64,000 nt of DNA, from the NCBI GenBank assembly GCA_024235835.1, contig JACKLQ010000001.1:62001-126000 (forward strand). The letters run 5' to 3'. Below, piece after piece: positions 6,841 through 13,922 of the stretch (the first letter of the stretch is position 1; every line of letters begins with the position of its first letter). The notes beneath the pieces were generated by a model. That model was not told the DNA's origin. It made no database searches and was given only the letters and a program-made list of their open reading frames with translations. The DNA comes from Thiobacillus sp. GTDB lineage: Bacteria > Pseudomonadota > Gammaproteobacteria > Burkholderiales > Thiobacillaceae. Made by a program: the position numbers and the translations under genes.

Positions 6841-8880
6841 ATGATGGAACAGAAAATCCCCGTTGCCCCCGTGAAGGGGTTGTTGTCACTGCCCGCCGAA
6901 GCCCTGAAACGCGATGGCCGCCGGGTGCCCTTCGATGCCCAGAAAATCCGTTCCGCCATCGCCCGGGCCGGCCAGGCCAGCGGCGAGTTCGACGCGGATG
7001 AAGCGGACCTGCTCACCGCCCAGGTGACCAAGGTGCTGATCCACCGCTTCCATGGCAATCCACCCACCATCGAGCAGATCCAGGACGTGGTGGAGCAGAC
7101 CCTCATCGCCGCCAACCACCTGAAGACGGCCCGGGCCTACATCGTCTATCGGGAGCAGCACGCCAAGCTGCGGGCGGACCGCAAGACTTTGGTGGACGTG
7201 GAGTCCTCCATCAATGAATACTTGAACCGCCAGGATTGGCGGGTGAACGCCAACGCCAACCAGGGCTACAGCCTGGGGGGGCTGATCCTCAACGTGTCCG
7301 GCAAGGTGACGGCCAACTACTGGCTGTCCCACGTGTATGCGCCCGAGATCGGCGAGGCCCACCGCAACGGCGACGTGCACATCCACGACCTGGACATGCT
7401 GGCGGGCTACTGCGCCGGCTGGTCCCTGCGCACCCTGTTGCACGAGGGCCTGAACGGCGTGCCGGGCAAGGTGGAGGCGGCGCCGCCCAGGCACATGTCC
7501 AGCGCCGTGGGCCAGATCGTCAACTTCCTGGGCACCCTGCAGAACGAGTGGGCCGGCGCCCAGGCCTTCTCGTCCTTCGACACCTACATGGCGCCCTTCA
7601 TCCGCAAGGACAACCTGAGCTATGACGAGGTGCGTCAGTCCATCCAGGAACTGGTCTACAACCTCAACGTGCCCTCCCGCTGGGGCACCCAGACCCCCTT
7701 CACCAACCTGACCTTCGACTGGACCTGCCCGGAGGATTTGAGGGAGCAGATCCCCGTCATCGGCGGCCAGGAGATGCCCTTCAGCTACGGCGACCTGCAG
7801 GCCGAGATGGACATGATCAACCGGGCCTACATCGAGGTGATGACCACGGGTGACGCCAAGGGCCGGGCCTTCACCTTCCCCATCCCCACCTACAACATCA
7901 CCCCGGACTTCCCCTGGGAGTCGGAGAATGCCGAGCGGCTGTTTCACATGACCGCCAAGTACGGCCTGCCCTACTTCCAGAACTTCGTGAACTCCGAGCT
8001 GAAGCCCAACATGGTGCGCTCCATGTGCTGCCGCCTGCAGCTGGACCTGCGTGAGCTGCTGAAGCGGGGCAATGGCCTGTTCGGCAGCGCCGAGCAGACC
8101 GGCAGCCTGGGGGTGGTGACCCTCAACTGCGCCCGCCTGGGCTACCTGTACAAGGGCGACGAAACGGCATTGCTGGCCCGCCTGGACGAACTGATGGAAA
8201 TGGGCAAGAACAGCCTGGAGGTGAAGCGCAAGGTGATCCAGGGCCTCATGGACCAGGGCCTGTTCCCGTACACCAAGCGGTATCTCGGCACCCTGCGCAA
8301 CCACTTCTCCACCCTGGGGGTGAACGGCCTCAACGAGATGGTGCGCAACTTCACCGAGGATGAGCATGACATCACCACGGTCTGGGGCCATGAGTTCGCC
8401 TGCCGCCTGCTGGACCACATCCGCGCCCGCATCGTCGCTTTCCAGGAGGAGACGGGCCACCTCTACAACCTGGAGGCCACGCCGGCGGAAGGCACCACCT
8501 ACCGCTTCGCCAAGGAGGACCGCAAGCGCTGGACCGACATCCTCCAGGCCGGCACGGACGAGCAGCCCTACTACACCAACTCGTCGCAATTGCCCGTGGG
8601 CTTCACCGACGACCCCTTCGAGGCCCTGGCGCGGCAGGAGGAACTCCAGTCCAAGTACACCGGCGGCACCGTGCTGCACCTGTACATGAACGAGCGGGTA
8701 TCCAGCGTGGAGGCCTGCAAGACCCTGGTGAAACGGTCGTTGACCAACTTCCGCCTGCCCTACATCACCATCACGCCCACCTTCTCCATCTGCCCAACGC
8801 ACGGCTACCTGTCGGGCGAGCACAAGTTCTGCCCCAAGTGCGACGCGGAGCTGATCGAGAAGAAACGGCGAGTCGCCTGA
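6841..8880 (+). CDS. nrdD: anaerobic (class III) ribonucleoside-triphosphate reductase, catalytic and zinc portion
   Basis: A 679-residue class III reductase that makes deoxynucleoside triphosphates without oxygen. Residues about 15-105 form an ATP-cone (KRDGRRVPFDAQKIRSAI). The barrel carries HDLDMLAGYCAGWSLR and RSMCCRLQLD with the expected active-site cysteines. The C-terminus holds a zinc motif, CPTHGYLSGEHKFCPKC. The protein then stops: the glycyl-radical motif (RVCGY in E. coli and T4) that normally follows the zinc site is absent. A matching motif is found in the separate frame at 9067-9252. The start has AGGAGA upstream; ATG at 6841 or 6844. FNR/DNR and NrdR boxes precede it. Confidence 0.95.
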   Translation: MMEQKIPVAPVKGLLSLPAEALKRDGRRVPFDAQKIRSAIARAGQASGEFDADEADLLTAQVTKVLIHRFHGNPPTIEQIQDVVEQTLIAANHLKTARAYIVYREQHAKLRADRKTLVDVESSINEYLNRQDWRVNANANQGYSLGGLILNVSGKVTANYWLSHVYAPEIGEAHRNGDVHIHDLDMLAGYCAGWSLRTLLHEGLNGVPGKVEAAPPRHMSSAVGQIVNFLGTLQNEWAGAQAFSSFDTYMAPFIRKDNLSYDEVRQSIQELVYNLNVPSRWGTQTPFTNLTFDWTCPEDLREQIPVIGGQEMPFSYGDLQAEMDMINRAYIEVMTTGDAKGRAFTFPIPTYNITPDFPWESENAERLFHMTAKYGLPYFQNFVNSELKPNMVRSMCCRLQLDLRELLKRGNGLFGSAEQTGSLGVVTLNCARLGYLYKGDETALLARLDELMEMGKNSLEVKRKVIQGLMDQGLFPYTKRYLGTLRNHFSTLGVNGLNEMVRNFTEDEHDITTVWGHEFACRLLDHIRARIVAFQEETGHLYNLEATPAEGTTYRFAKEDRKRWTDILQAGTDEQPYYTNSSQLPVGFTDDPFEALARQEELQSKYTGGTVLHLYMNERVSSVEACKTLVKRSLTNFRLPYITITPTFSICPTHGYLSGEHKFCPKCDAELIEKKRRVA

Positions 8881-8935
8881 AACTGACGCTTGTGGCCCTT
8901 GCCAAGCCGAAAGATGAGACCAGAACAATCCCGTG

Positions 8936-9010
8936 CCCCCGGACTCGCTATCGCTCCTCCGGGCTACGGCAGCCTTGTAGCCTGGAGGAGGCCGAAGGCC
9001 GAGTCCGGGG
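8936..9010. repeat. dispersed inverted repeat (CCCGGACTCG...CGAGTCCGGGG) between nrdD and the glycyl-radical frame
   Basis: CCCCCGGACTCG and GTAGCCTGGAGGAGGCCG / GGCCGAGTCCGGGG form an imperfect long palindrome. The same family recurs at 11366-11435. It occupies most of the 186-base gap between nrdD and the small downstream frame; the rest of the gap shows no gene. Confidence 0.8.
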
Positions 9011-9066
9011 CGCGCGAGTTGTATCACGTCAAACCCTGACATCCGACACCTGACCTAGGAGACACC

Positions 9067-9252
9067 ATGAACGACATGACCGACCTGACCGTTATCGAGA
9101 TTGAACTGAAGGACGAGGAACGCCAGCCCTGCGAGGTCTGGACCCGGGTGATGGGCTACCACCGCCCCGTGGCCAGCTTCAACACCGGCAAGAAGGGGGA
9201 ATACGCCGAGAGGCGCTTCTACAGCGAACAGGCATGCGGCCTGAACGGCTGA
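9067..9252 (+). CDS. glycyl-radical domain of class III ribonucleotide reductase as a stand-alone polypeptide
   Basis: A 61-residue protein with EVWTRVMGYHRPVASFNTGKK and EYAERRFY. This corresponds to the extreme C-terminus of ordinary NrdD (RVxGY...FNxGKxxE), in which the glycine of RVxGY becomes the radical. Gly30 is the predicted radical site. AGGAGACACC lies just before the ATG, so it has its own ribosome site. Its end overlaps nrdG by 19 bases, and nrdG encodes the activase that would install the radical. It probably docks onto the upstream NrdD, much as the spare part YfiD/GrcA docks onto pyruvate formate-lyase; that is inference. Confidence 0.85.
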   Translation: MNDMTDLTVIEIELKDEERQPCEVWTRVMGYHRPVASFNTGKKGEYAERRFYSEQACGLNG

Positions 9253-10004
9253 GTTCCCCTTCCCCGCAAGCGGGGGAGCACCCTGAAGGGCATAAAGGGT
9301 TAGGGGAGAGGTCCAGCCTCCGCGTCGGCGGCTTCATCCCCTTCACCACCACGGATTATCCCGGCCAGTTGTCCGCCGTGGTGTTCTGCCAGGGCTGTCC
9401 CTGGCGCTGCGAGTACTGCCACAACCCCCACCTGCTGCCGGCCGACGGGCCGGAAAGCCATGCCTGGAATGACATCCTGGCCTTCCTGGAAAAACGCCGG
9501 GGCCTGCTGGACGCGGTGGTGTTCTCCGGCGGCGAACCCACCTTGCAGGGCGGGCTCGCGCCAGCCATGCGCAAAGTCAAGGAAATGGGTTTCAAGATCG
9601 GTTTACATAGCGCCGGCATGTACCCGGACCGGCTGGCCCGGGTGCTGCCCCTGCTGGACTGGATCGGCCTGGATGTGAAAGCGCCCCGGGACGCCTATCC
9701 CCGCATCACCGGCGTACCCGGCAGCGGCGGGGCGGTATTCCAGAGCCTGGAAATGATCCTGGCCGCCGGCGTCGATTACGAGTTGCGCTGCACCTGGCAC
9801 CCGGACCTGTTGTCGGATGCTGACCTGGAATGCCTGGGCCTGGAGTTGGAGGCCGCGGGCGCCAAGCGCCTGGTCTTGCAGGAATACCGCGCCGAAGGCT
9901 GCGCCCGTCCCTTGTCCGGGATTCGCGCAGCCCAGCTGGAAACGCCGGGGATAAGCGCCCTGGCGGGGATGGTCGAAGGGTTCTCCCTGCGGCTGGCCCA
10001 GTAG
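9234..10004 (+). CDS. nrdG: anaerobic ribonucleotide reductase activating protein (radical SAM)
   Basis: A 256-residue radical SAM activase. GGFIPFTTTDYPGQLSAVVF precedes the 4Fe-4S motif CxxxCxxC (CPWRCEYC), followed by the SAM-binding VVFSGGEPTLQ. It abstracts hydrogen from the reductase glycine using SAM and reduced flavodoxin/ferredoxin. The first about 26 residues are encoded by a dispersed repeat and are not family-like; the conserved domain begins at LRVGGF. If ATG 9234 is the start, the repeat is part of the protein; no other start is obvious between the repeat and the domain. It overlaps the glycyl-radical frame, implying coupled translation. Confidence 0.92.
   Translation: MRPERLSSPSPQAGEHPEGHKGLGERSSLRVGGFIPFTTTDYPGQLSAVVFCQGCPWRCEYCHNPHLLPADGPESHAWNDILAFLEKRRGLLDAVVFSGGEPTLQGGLAPAMRKVKEMGFKIGLHSAGMYPDRLARVLPLLDWIGLDVKAPRDAYPRITGVPGSGGAVFQSLEMILAAGVDYELRCTWHPDLLSDADLECLGLELEAAGAKRLVLQEYRAEGCARPLSGIRAAQLETPGISALAGMVEGFSLRLAQ
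9246..9312. repeat. repeat element at the nrdG N-terminus
   Basis: CCCCGCAAGCGGGG forms a small hairpin, followed by a 23-base stretch (9277-9299) containing CACCCTGAAGGGCATAAAG. That stretch is identical to 23205-23227 inside the M17 aminopeptidase gene. The element covers codons 5 to 26 of the nrdG frame and is read without a stop. Confidence 0.75.
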
Positions 10005-10032
10005 CGAATGACGAAATGTATTTGGAGTGAAT

Positions 10033-10644
10033 ATGTTGTTTCCGGAGTTCTTTGCCCAACTGCTGCCCATGACCCTGCGGGACCCTCTCGCGGAAACCCT
10101 GGGCGCGGCCCTGGGCGGTGTCATGGTTTATCGCTATGAGGATGTGGTGCGCCTGGCCGGGCATTCCTGCCCCACCGTGGCCGGGGCCTGGCTGATGGCC
10201 CGGCATGGCCTGGCCGCCCTTTACCCGGAGGAGTTGCCGGAGCGGGGGCGCATCCGCGTGGAATTGCGCGGCGCCCTGGATGCGGGTACCACCGGGGTGG
10301 TGGGCAGCGTGCTGGGCCTGGTAACCGGCGCGGCGGGGGAGGGCGGCTTCAAGGGCCTGGGCGGGCGCCATGTGCGCCGGGACCTGCTGGCCTATGGCGT
10401 GGACCTGCCGGGCGAAGTGCGTTTTACCCGTCTGGATACCGGCGCATCGGTGCTGGTTGAGTACCACCCGGAAAAGGTGCCTCCCTCTCCCGACATGCCG
10501 CCCCTCATGGCCCGGGTGGTGGGTGGAACCGCCGGGGAAGAAGAGCGGGAGTCCTTCGCCAAGCTCTGGCAGGAGCGGGTACGGCGCATCCTGGTGGAGC
10601 ATGCCCAGGATCCCGAAGTGGTGGTGGTGCGGCCAGGGCATTGA
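10033..10644 (+). CDS. FmdE-like protein
   Basis: A 203-residue soluble protein. The segment RYEDVVRLAGHSCPTVAGAWLMARHGLAALYP resembles the FmdE domain (HGHxCPG-like motif, here GHSCPTVAG) of proteins linked to molybdenum enzymes and metal binding. The rest (FKGLGGRHVRRDLLAYGV, GEVRFTRLDTGASVLVEY) is conserved-looking but unassigned. ATG 10033 was chosen with GGAG five bases upstream; a GTG at 10027 would overlap that ribosome site. It ends two bases before the MOSC gene, which handles sulfur or molybdenum chemistry, so a cofactor-related role is possible but unproven. Confidence 0.7.
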   Translation: MLFPEFFAQLLPMTLRDPLAETLGAALGGVMVYRYEDVVRLAGHSCPTVAGAWLMARHGLAALYPEELPERGRIRVELRGALDAGTTGVVGSVLGLVTGAAGEGGFKGLGGRHVRRDLLAYGVDLPGEVRFTRLDTGASVLVEYHPEKVPPSPDMPPLMARVVGGTAGEEERESFAKLWQERVRRILVEHAQDPEVVVVRPGH

Positions 10645-10646
10645 TC

Positions 10647-11351
10647 ATGGATTCACCTTGCTCCGTGCAACTGCATGGCCTGTACGTGGGCCAGGTCCAG
10701 GTCTTCGGCCCAGCAGGCGAGCCCAGCGCCATCCGCAAGCATGCGGTCACCGATCTGTTGAAGGTCACCGTGTTCGGCCTGGAGGGGGACGCCCAGGCGG
10801 ACCTCAAGCATCACGGCGGTCCGGACAAGGCGCTGCACCACTATCCCCTGGAACACTATGCCCTCTGGCGCGGCGAACTGCCGGAGCAGGCCGCTTTGTT
10901 CGCGCCCGGCGGTTTCGGCGAGAACATCTCCACCCAGGCCCTCACCGAGGATACGGTGTGCCTGGGGGACATCTTCACCCTGGGCAGCGCCGTGGTGCAG
11001 GTGTCCCAGGGGCGCAAGCCCTGCTGGAAGCTCAATACGCGTTTCGGCGTGGCCGACATGGCCCGGCGGGTGCAGGACACCGGGCGCACGGGCTGGTACT
11101 ACCGGGTGCTTGAAGAGGGGGATGTGGCGGCGGGGGAGCCCCTCACCCTGGTGGAACGGCCTTGCCGGGACTGGCCTTTGTCGCGCCTGTGGCGGGTGCT
11201 GAACCAGTCGCCCGTCGACCGGGAGGCGCTGGCGGAAGTGGCTGCGTTGGAGGTGCTGGCCCCGGGCTGGCGGGAGACGGCACGCAAGCGCCTGGAGAGC
11301 GGGCAGCCGGAAGGCCTGAAACAGCAGTTCGGCCGGCTCTTCAATAAATAA
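10647..11351 (+). CDS. MOSC domain protein (YiiM-like)
   Basis: A 234-residue protein with the MOSC fold signatures FGLEGDAQADLKHHGGPDKALHHYP, FGENISTQALTEDTVCLGDIF and VSQGRKPCWKLNTRF, where the last contains the conserved cysteine. Proteins of this type use the molybdenum cofactor; E. coli YiiM reduces N-hydroxylated bases such as 6-hydroxylaminopurine. The C-terminal helical extension is also YiiM-like. It begins two bases after the FmdE-like gene, so the two are one transcript. Confidence 0.87.
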   Translation: MDSPCSVQLHGLYVGQVQVFGPAGEPSAIRKHAVTDLLKVTVFGLEGDAQADLKHHGGPDKALHHYPLEHYALWRGELPEQAALFAPGGFGENISTQALTEDTVCLGDIFTLGSAVVQVSQGRKPCWKLNTRFGVADMARRVQDTGRTGWYYRVLEEGDVAAGEPLTLVERPCRDWPLSRLWRVLNQSPVDREALAEVAALEVLAPGWRETARKRLESGQPEGLKQQFGRLFNK

Positions 11352-11365
11352 AGCTCCGGAAGCCG

Positions 11366-11435
11366 GTAGCCTGGAGGAGCGTGGCGAGTCCAGGGTTGCG
11401 TTCCCGGACTCGGCCGTCGGCCTCCTCCAGGCTAC
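11366..11435. repeat. dispersed long inverted repeat (GTAGCCTGGAGG...CCTCCAGGCTAC)
   Basis: GTAGCCTGGAGGAG at 11366 pairs with CTCCTCCAGGCTAC ending at 11435, and GGCGAGTCC pairs imperfectly with GGACTCGGCC. It is the same family as 8936-9010. It sits between the convergent MOSC and Cys-rich genes and could act as a transcription stop on both strands. Confidence 0.8.
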
Positions 11436-11470
11436 GTCTGGCTCCGTAGGATTGGGTAGGATTTGGCGCG

Positions 11471-11773
11471 TCAGTTCTCAATGCCGGAATCGGCGTGGCA
11501 GGTGCAGTTGGGGCTGGTGGTGCCGTCACAGCACACGATCTTGCCCGCGCGGCAGCCGCACACGCCCTTGTGGCCCTTGCAGCAATCCGACTGGCTGACC
11601 TGGCTCAGGTGGATGGCCTGGCCGGGGGCGGGGCAGGCCTGCAAGGCGGTGTCTGCCCGGGTGGTCGTGATCGTGGAAGGCTGCATGGCCGCCTCGGCAT
11701 TCTCCGCCCACGCGGGCATGGCCAGGGTGACGGAGAGGCAGGCGGCGATGATCAGGCTGAATAGGTGTTTCAT
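11471..11773 (-). CDS. small secreted cysteine-rich protein
   Basis: A 100-residue protein with a clear signal peptide (MKHLFSLIIAACLSVTLAMPAWA, cut after AWA). The mature part has nine cysteines in the last about 55 residues: one in QACPAPG, then DCCKGHKGVCGCRAGKIVCCDG and NCTCHAD. The start at 11773 was taken because the upstream in-frame extension is repeat-derived. No family was recognised. The cysteine pattern suggests a disulphide-rich or metal-binding periplasmic peptide. It may share a transcript with the ABC-F gene, 130 bases upstream across a repeat. Confidence 0.8.
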   Translation of the reverse strand: MKHLFSLIIAACLSVTLAMPAWAENAEAAMQPSTITTTRADTALQACPAPGQAIHLSQVSQSDCCKGHKGVCGCRAGKIVCCDGTTSPNCTCHADSGIEN

Positions 11774-11829
11774 GATCCCGGGCTCCTGTTGAGGTGTTTT
11801 CAATATACGTGATTGGCGTGGAGATTCTC

Positions 11830-11907
11830 GTAGGTTGGGCTGAGCGAAGCGCAGCCCAACACGACCATGTGCGCTTGCGTTGGGCTTCCTGCGCCAGCCC
11901 AACCTAC
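11830..11907. repeat. dispersed inverted repeat (GTAGGTTGGGCTG...CAGCCCAACCTAC)
   Basis: Arms GTAGGTTGGGCTG and AGCCCAACCTAC enclose an inner GAGCGAAGCGCAGCCCAAC / GTTGGGC pair. This is a well-known type of proteobacterial intergenic repeat. Its right end supplies the stop codon of the ABC-F gene (11904-11906). Confidence 0.85.
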
Positions 11908-13922
11908 GATGCAAGACTCTCCAGGGCTTCCTGCTGTTCCATCCATTCCGCCTCCAGTTGTTCCAGTTCCTTGGCCACCTGGGCCTGCTCATACAAGAAC
12001 GCTTTCAGGCGGTCCTTGTTGACCTCCGCATAGATGTCCGGGGCGGCCAGTTCGCCGTCCAGTTCCGTCTTGCGGGCGTTTAGCCGGTCCATCTGTTCCT
12101 CCAGGCGCTTGATGCGGCTCTCGATGGGCTTCCTTTGGCTGGACAGGCGCTGGCGGGCCTCGGCCTCCTGGCGTTTCTGATCCTTGCGGTCCACCGCCTC
12201 CCGCAGGGGTGCGGCCGGGGTCGCAGCGGGCGTCGGCTCATTGGCGTTGCCGGCGGGTTTGCCCACCGGTTTTGCCAACTTCGTCTTGAACAGCCAGTCC
12301 CGATAGTCGTCCAGGTCGCCGTCGAAGGGTTTCAGGCCGCCGTCGGCGACGATGAGGAATTCCTCCGTGGTGGCCCGCAGCAGGTGGCGGTCGTGGGACA
12401 CCAGCACCAGGGTGCCCTCGAACTGGGCCAGGGCCACGGTGAGGGCCTCCCGGGTCTCCAGGTCCAGGTGGTTGGTGGGTTCGTCCAGGAGCAGCAGGTT
12501 GGGGCGCTGCCAGACGATCAACGCCAGGGCCAGCCGCGCCTTCTCGCCGCCGGAGAAGGGGGCGATGGACGCGCTGGCCATGTCGCCGGCGAAGTTGAAG
12601 CCGCCGAGGAAGTTGCGCAGTTCCTGCTCCCGCACCGTGGGGGCGATCCTGGCCAGGTGCCACATGGGCGACTGGTCGTGCCGAAGCATCTCCACCTGAT
12701 GTTGGGCGAAGTAGCCGATGGCCAGGCCCTTGCCCTGGGTCACCGTGCCGGACAGGGGGGGCAGGTCGCCCACCAGGGTCTTGATGAGGGTGGATTTGCC
12801 GGCGCCGTTGACGCCCAGGAGGCCGATGCGCTGGCCGGCCTGGAGGGTGAGGTTGAGGTGGGAGAGGATGGGTTTTGCCGCCACCCCGGCGGAAGCCGGG
12901 GTCCAGGAGTCTGTGGCGGTTTCTGGATTCCGGCTTCCGCCGGAATGACGAATCAGGTAGCCCGCCGTCACGTCCTCCAGCACCAGCAGGGGATTCGGCG
13001 CCCGTTCCGGCTCCCGGAACTCGAAGCTGAAGGCGGCGGCGGCGTGGATGGGGGCCAGTTCCTCCATCTTCGCCAGCATCTTCATGCGGGACTGGGCCTG
13101 CTTGGCCTTGGTGGCCTTGGCCTTGAAGCGGTCGATGAAGGATTGCAGGTGGGCCCGCTCCCGGCTCTGCTTCTCGAAGGCGGCTTGGCCCAGGGCCAGG
13201 TTGATGGCCCGCTGCTTTTCGAATTGGGAGTAGTTGCCGCCGTAGCGGGTGAGTTTCTTCTGATCGATGTGGGCGATGACGTTCACCACCCCGTCCAGGA
13301 AGTCCCGGTCGTGGGAGATGATGATCAAGGTGCCCGGGTAGCGCTTGAGCCAGTCCTCCAGCCAGAGGATGGCGTCCAGGTCCAGGTGGTTGGTGGGCTC
13401 GTCCAGCAGCAGCAGGTCCGAGGGGCACATGAGGGCCTGGGCCAGGTTGAGGCGCATGCGCCAGCCGCCGGAGAAACTGGACACGGGCATGGACATCTGG
13501 GCCTGGGAGAAGCCCAGACCGGTGAGGAGCTGTTCGCCCCGGGCCTTCACCGTGTAGGCGTCGGCATCCTGGAGGGCGGCATGGAGTTCGCCTATTTTGT
13601 GGCCGTCATGGGCGGCCTCGGCTTCCGCCAGTTCGTTTTCCAGCCGCCGCAGGGTGGTGTCGCCATCGATGGCGTAGTCCAGGGCGGAGCGCTCCAGGGC
13701 CGGGGTTTCCTGGGCCACGTGGGCAATGCGCCAGCGGGCGGGGAAATCCAGGTCGCCGCCGTCCGGGTGCAGCTCGCCCCGGAACAGGGCGAACAGGCTG
13801 GACTTGCCCGAGCCGTTGGCGCCGATGAGGCCCACCTTCTCCCCCGGGTTGAGGGTGAGGTCGGCGCTTTCCAGCAGGGGCTTGATGCCCCGGATGAGGG
13901 TGAGGGCCTGGAGGCGGATCAA
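11904..13922 (-). CDS. ABC-F family ATPase (YheS-like)
   Basis: A 672-residue protein with two ABC domains and no membrane segments. Domain 1 has LIGANGSGKSS and SFSGGWRMRLNLAQALM with LLLLDEPTNHLD; domain 2 has LLGVNGAGKST and PFSGGEKARLALALI with a second DEPTNHLD. The linker is rich in charged helices, and the C-terminus is a coiled coil, as in YheS/Uup. ABC-F proteins act on ribosomes. The start is a TTG at 13922 overlapping the ppk2 stop (TTGA), so translation is coupled to PPK2. Residues about 325-347 are encoded by a REP-like element inserted just before domain 2. Confidence 0.92.
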   Translation of the reverse strand: MIRLQALTLIRGIKPLLESADLTLNPGEKVGLIGANGSGKSSLFALFRGELHPDGGDLDFPARWRIAHVAQETPALERSALDYAIDGDTTLRRLENELAEAEAAHDGHKIGELHAALQDADAYTVKARGEQLLTGLGFSQAQMSMPVSSFSGGWRMRLNLAQALMCPSDLLLLDEPTNHLDLDAILWLEDWLKRYPGTLIIISHDRDFLDGVVNVIAHIDQKKLTRYGGNYSQFEKQRAINLALGQAAFEKQSRERAHLQSFIDRFKAKATKAKQAQSRMKMLAKMEELAPIHAAAAFSFEFREPERAPNPLLVLEDVTAGYLIRHSGGSRNPETATDSWTPASAGVAAKPILSHLNLTLQAGQRIGLLGVNGAGKSTLIKTLVGDLPPLSGTVTQGKGLAIGYFAQHQVEMLRHDQSPMWHLARIAPTVREQELRNFLGGFNFAGDMASASIAPFSGGEKARLALALIVWQRPNLLLLDEPTNHLDLETREALTVALAQFEGTLVLVSHDRHLLRATTEEFLIVADGGLKPFDGDLDDYRDWLFKTKLAKPVGKPAGNANEPTPAATPAAPLREAVDRKDQKRQEAEARQRLSSQRKPIESRIKRLEEQMDRLNARKTELDGELAAPDIYAEVNKDRLKAFLYEQAQVAKELEQLEAEWMEQQEALESLAS
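12882..12949. repeat. REP-like element inside the ABC-F coding sequence
   Basis: CACCCCGGCGGAAGCCGGGG and ATTCCGGCTTCCGCCGGAAT lie in the same arrangement as the intergenic copy at 4501-4566. Length and reading phase let it be translated without a stop as RHSGGSRNPETATDSWTPA followed by SAGV. The flanking protein (LLVLEDVTAGY before, KPILSHLNLTLQAG after) is ordinary ABC-F sequence. Confidence 0.88.

Noticed and set aside
6886..9042. 718-codon open frame antisense to nrdD
   Set aside because: Shadow of a GC-rich gene; no recognisable domain, and it covers the NrdD catalytic motifs.
8878..9066. Simple frameshift or sequencing error splitting nrdD
   Set aside because: The two frames are separated by 186 bases including an inverted repeat, and the small frame has its own AGGAGA ribosome site, so a single-base error cannot join them.
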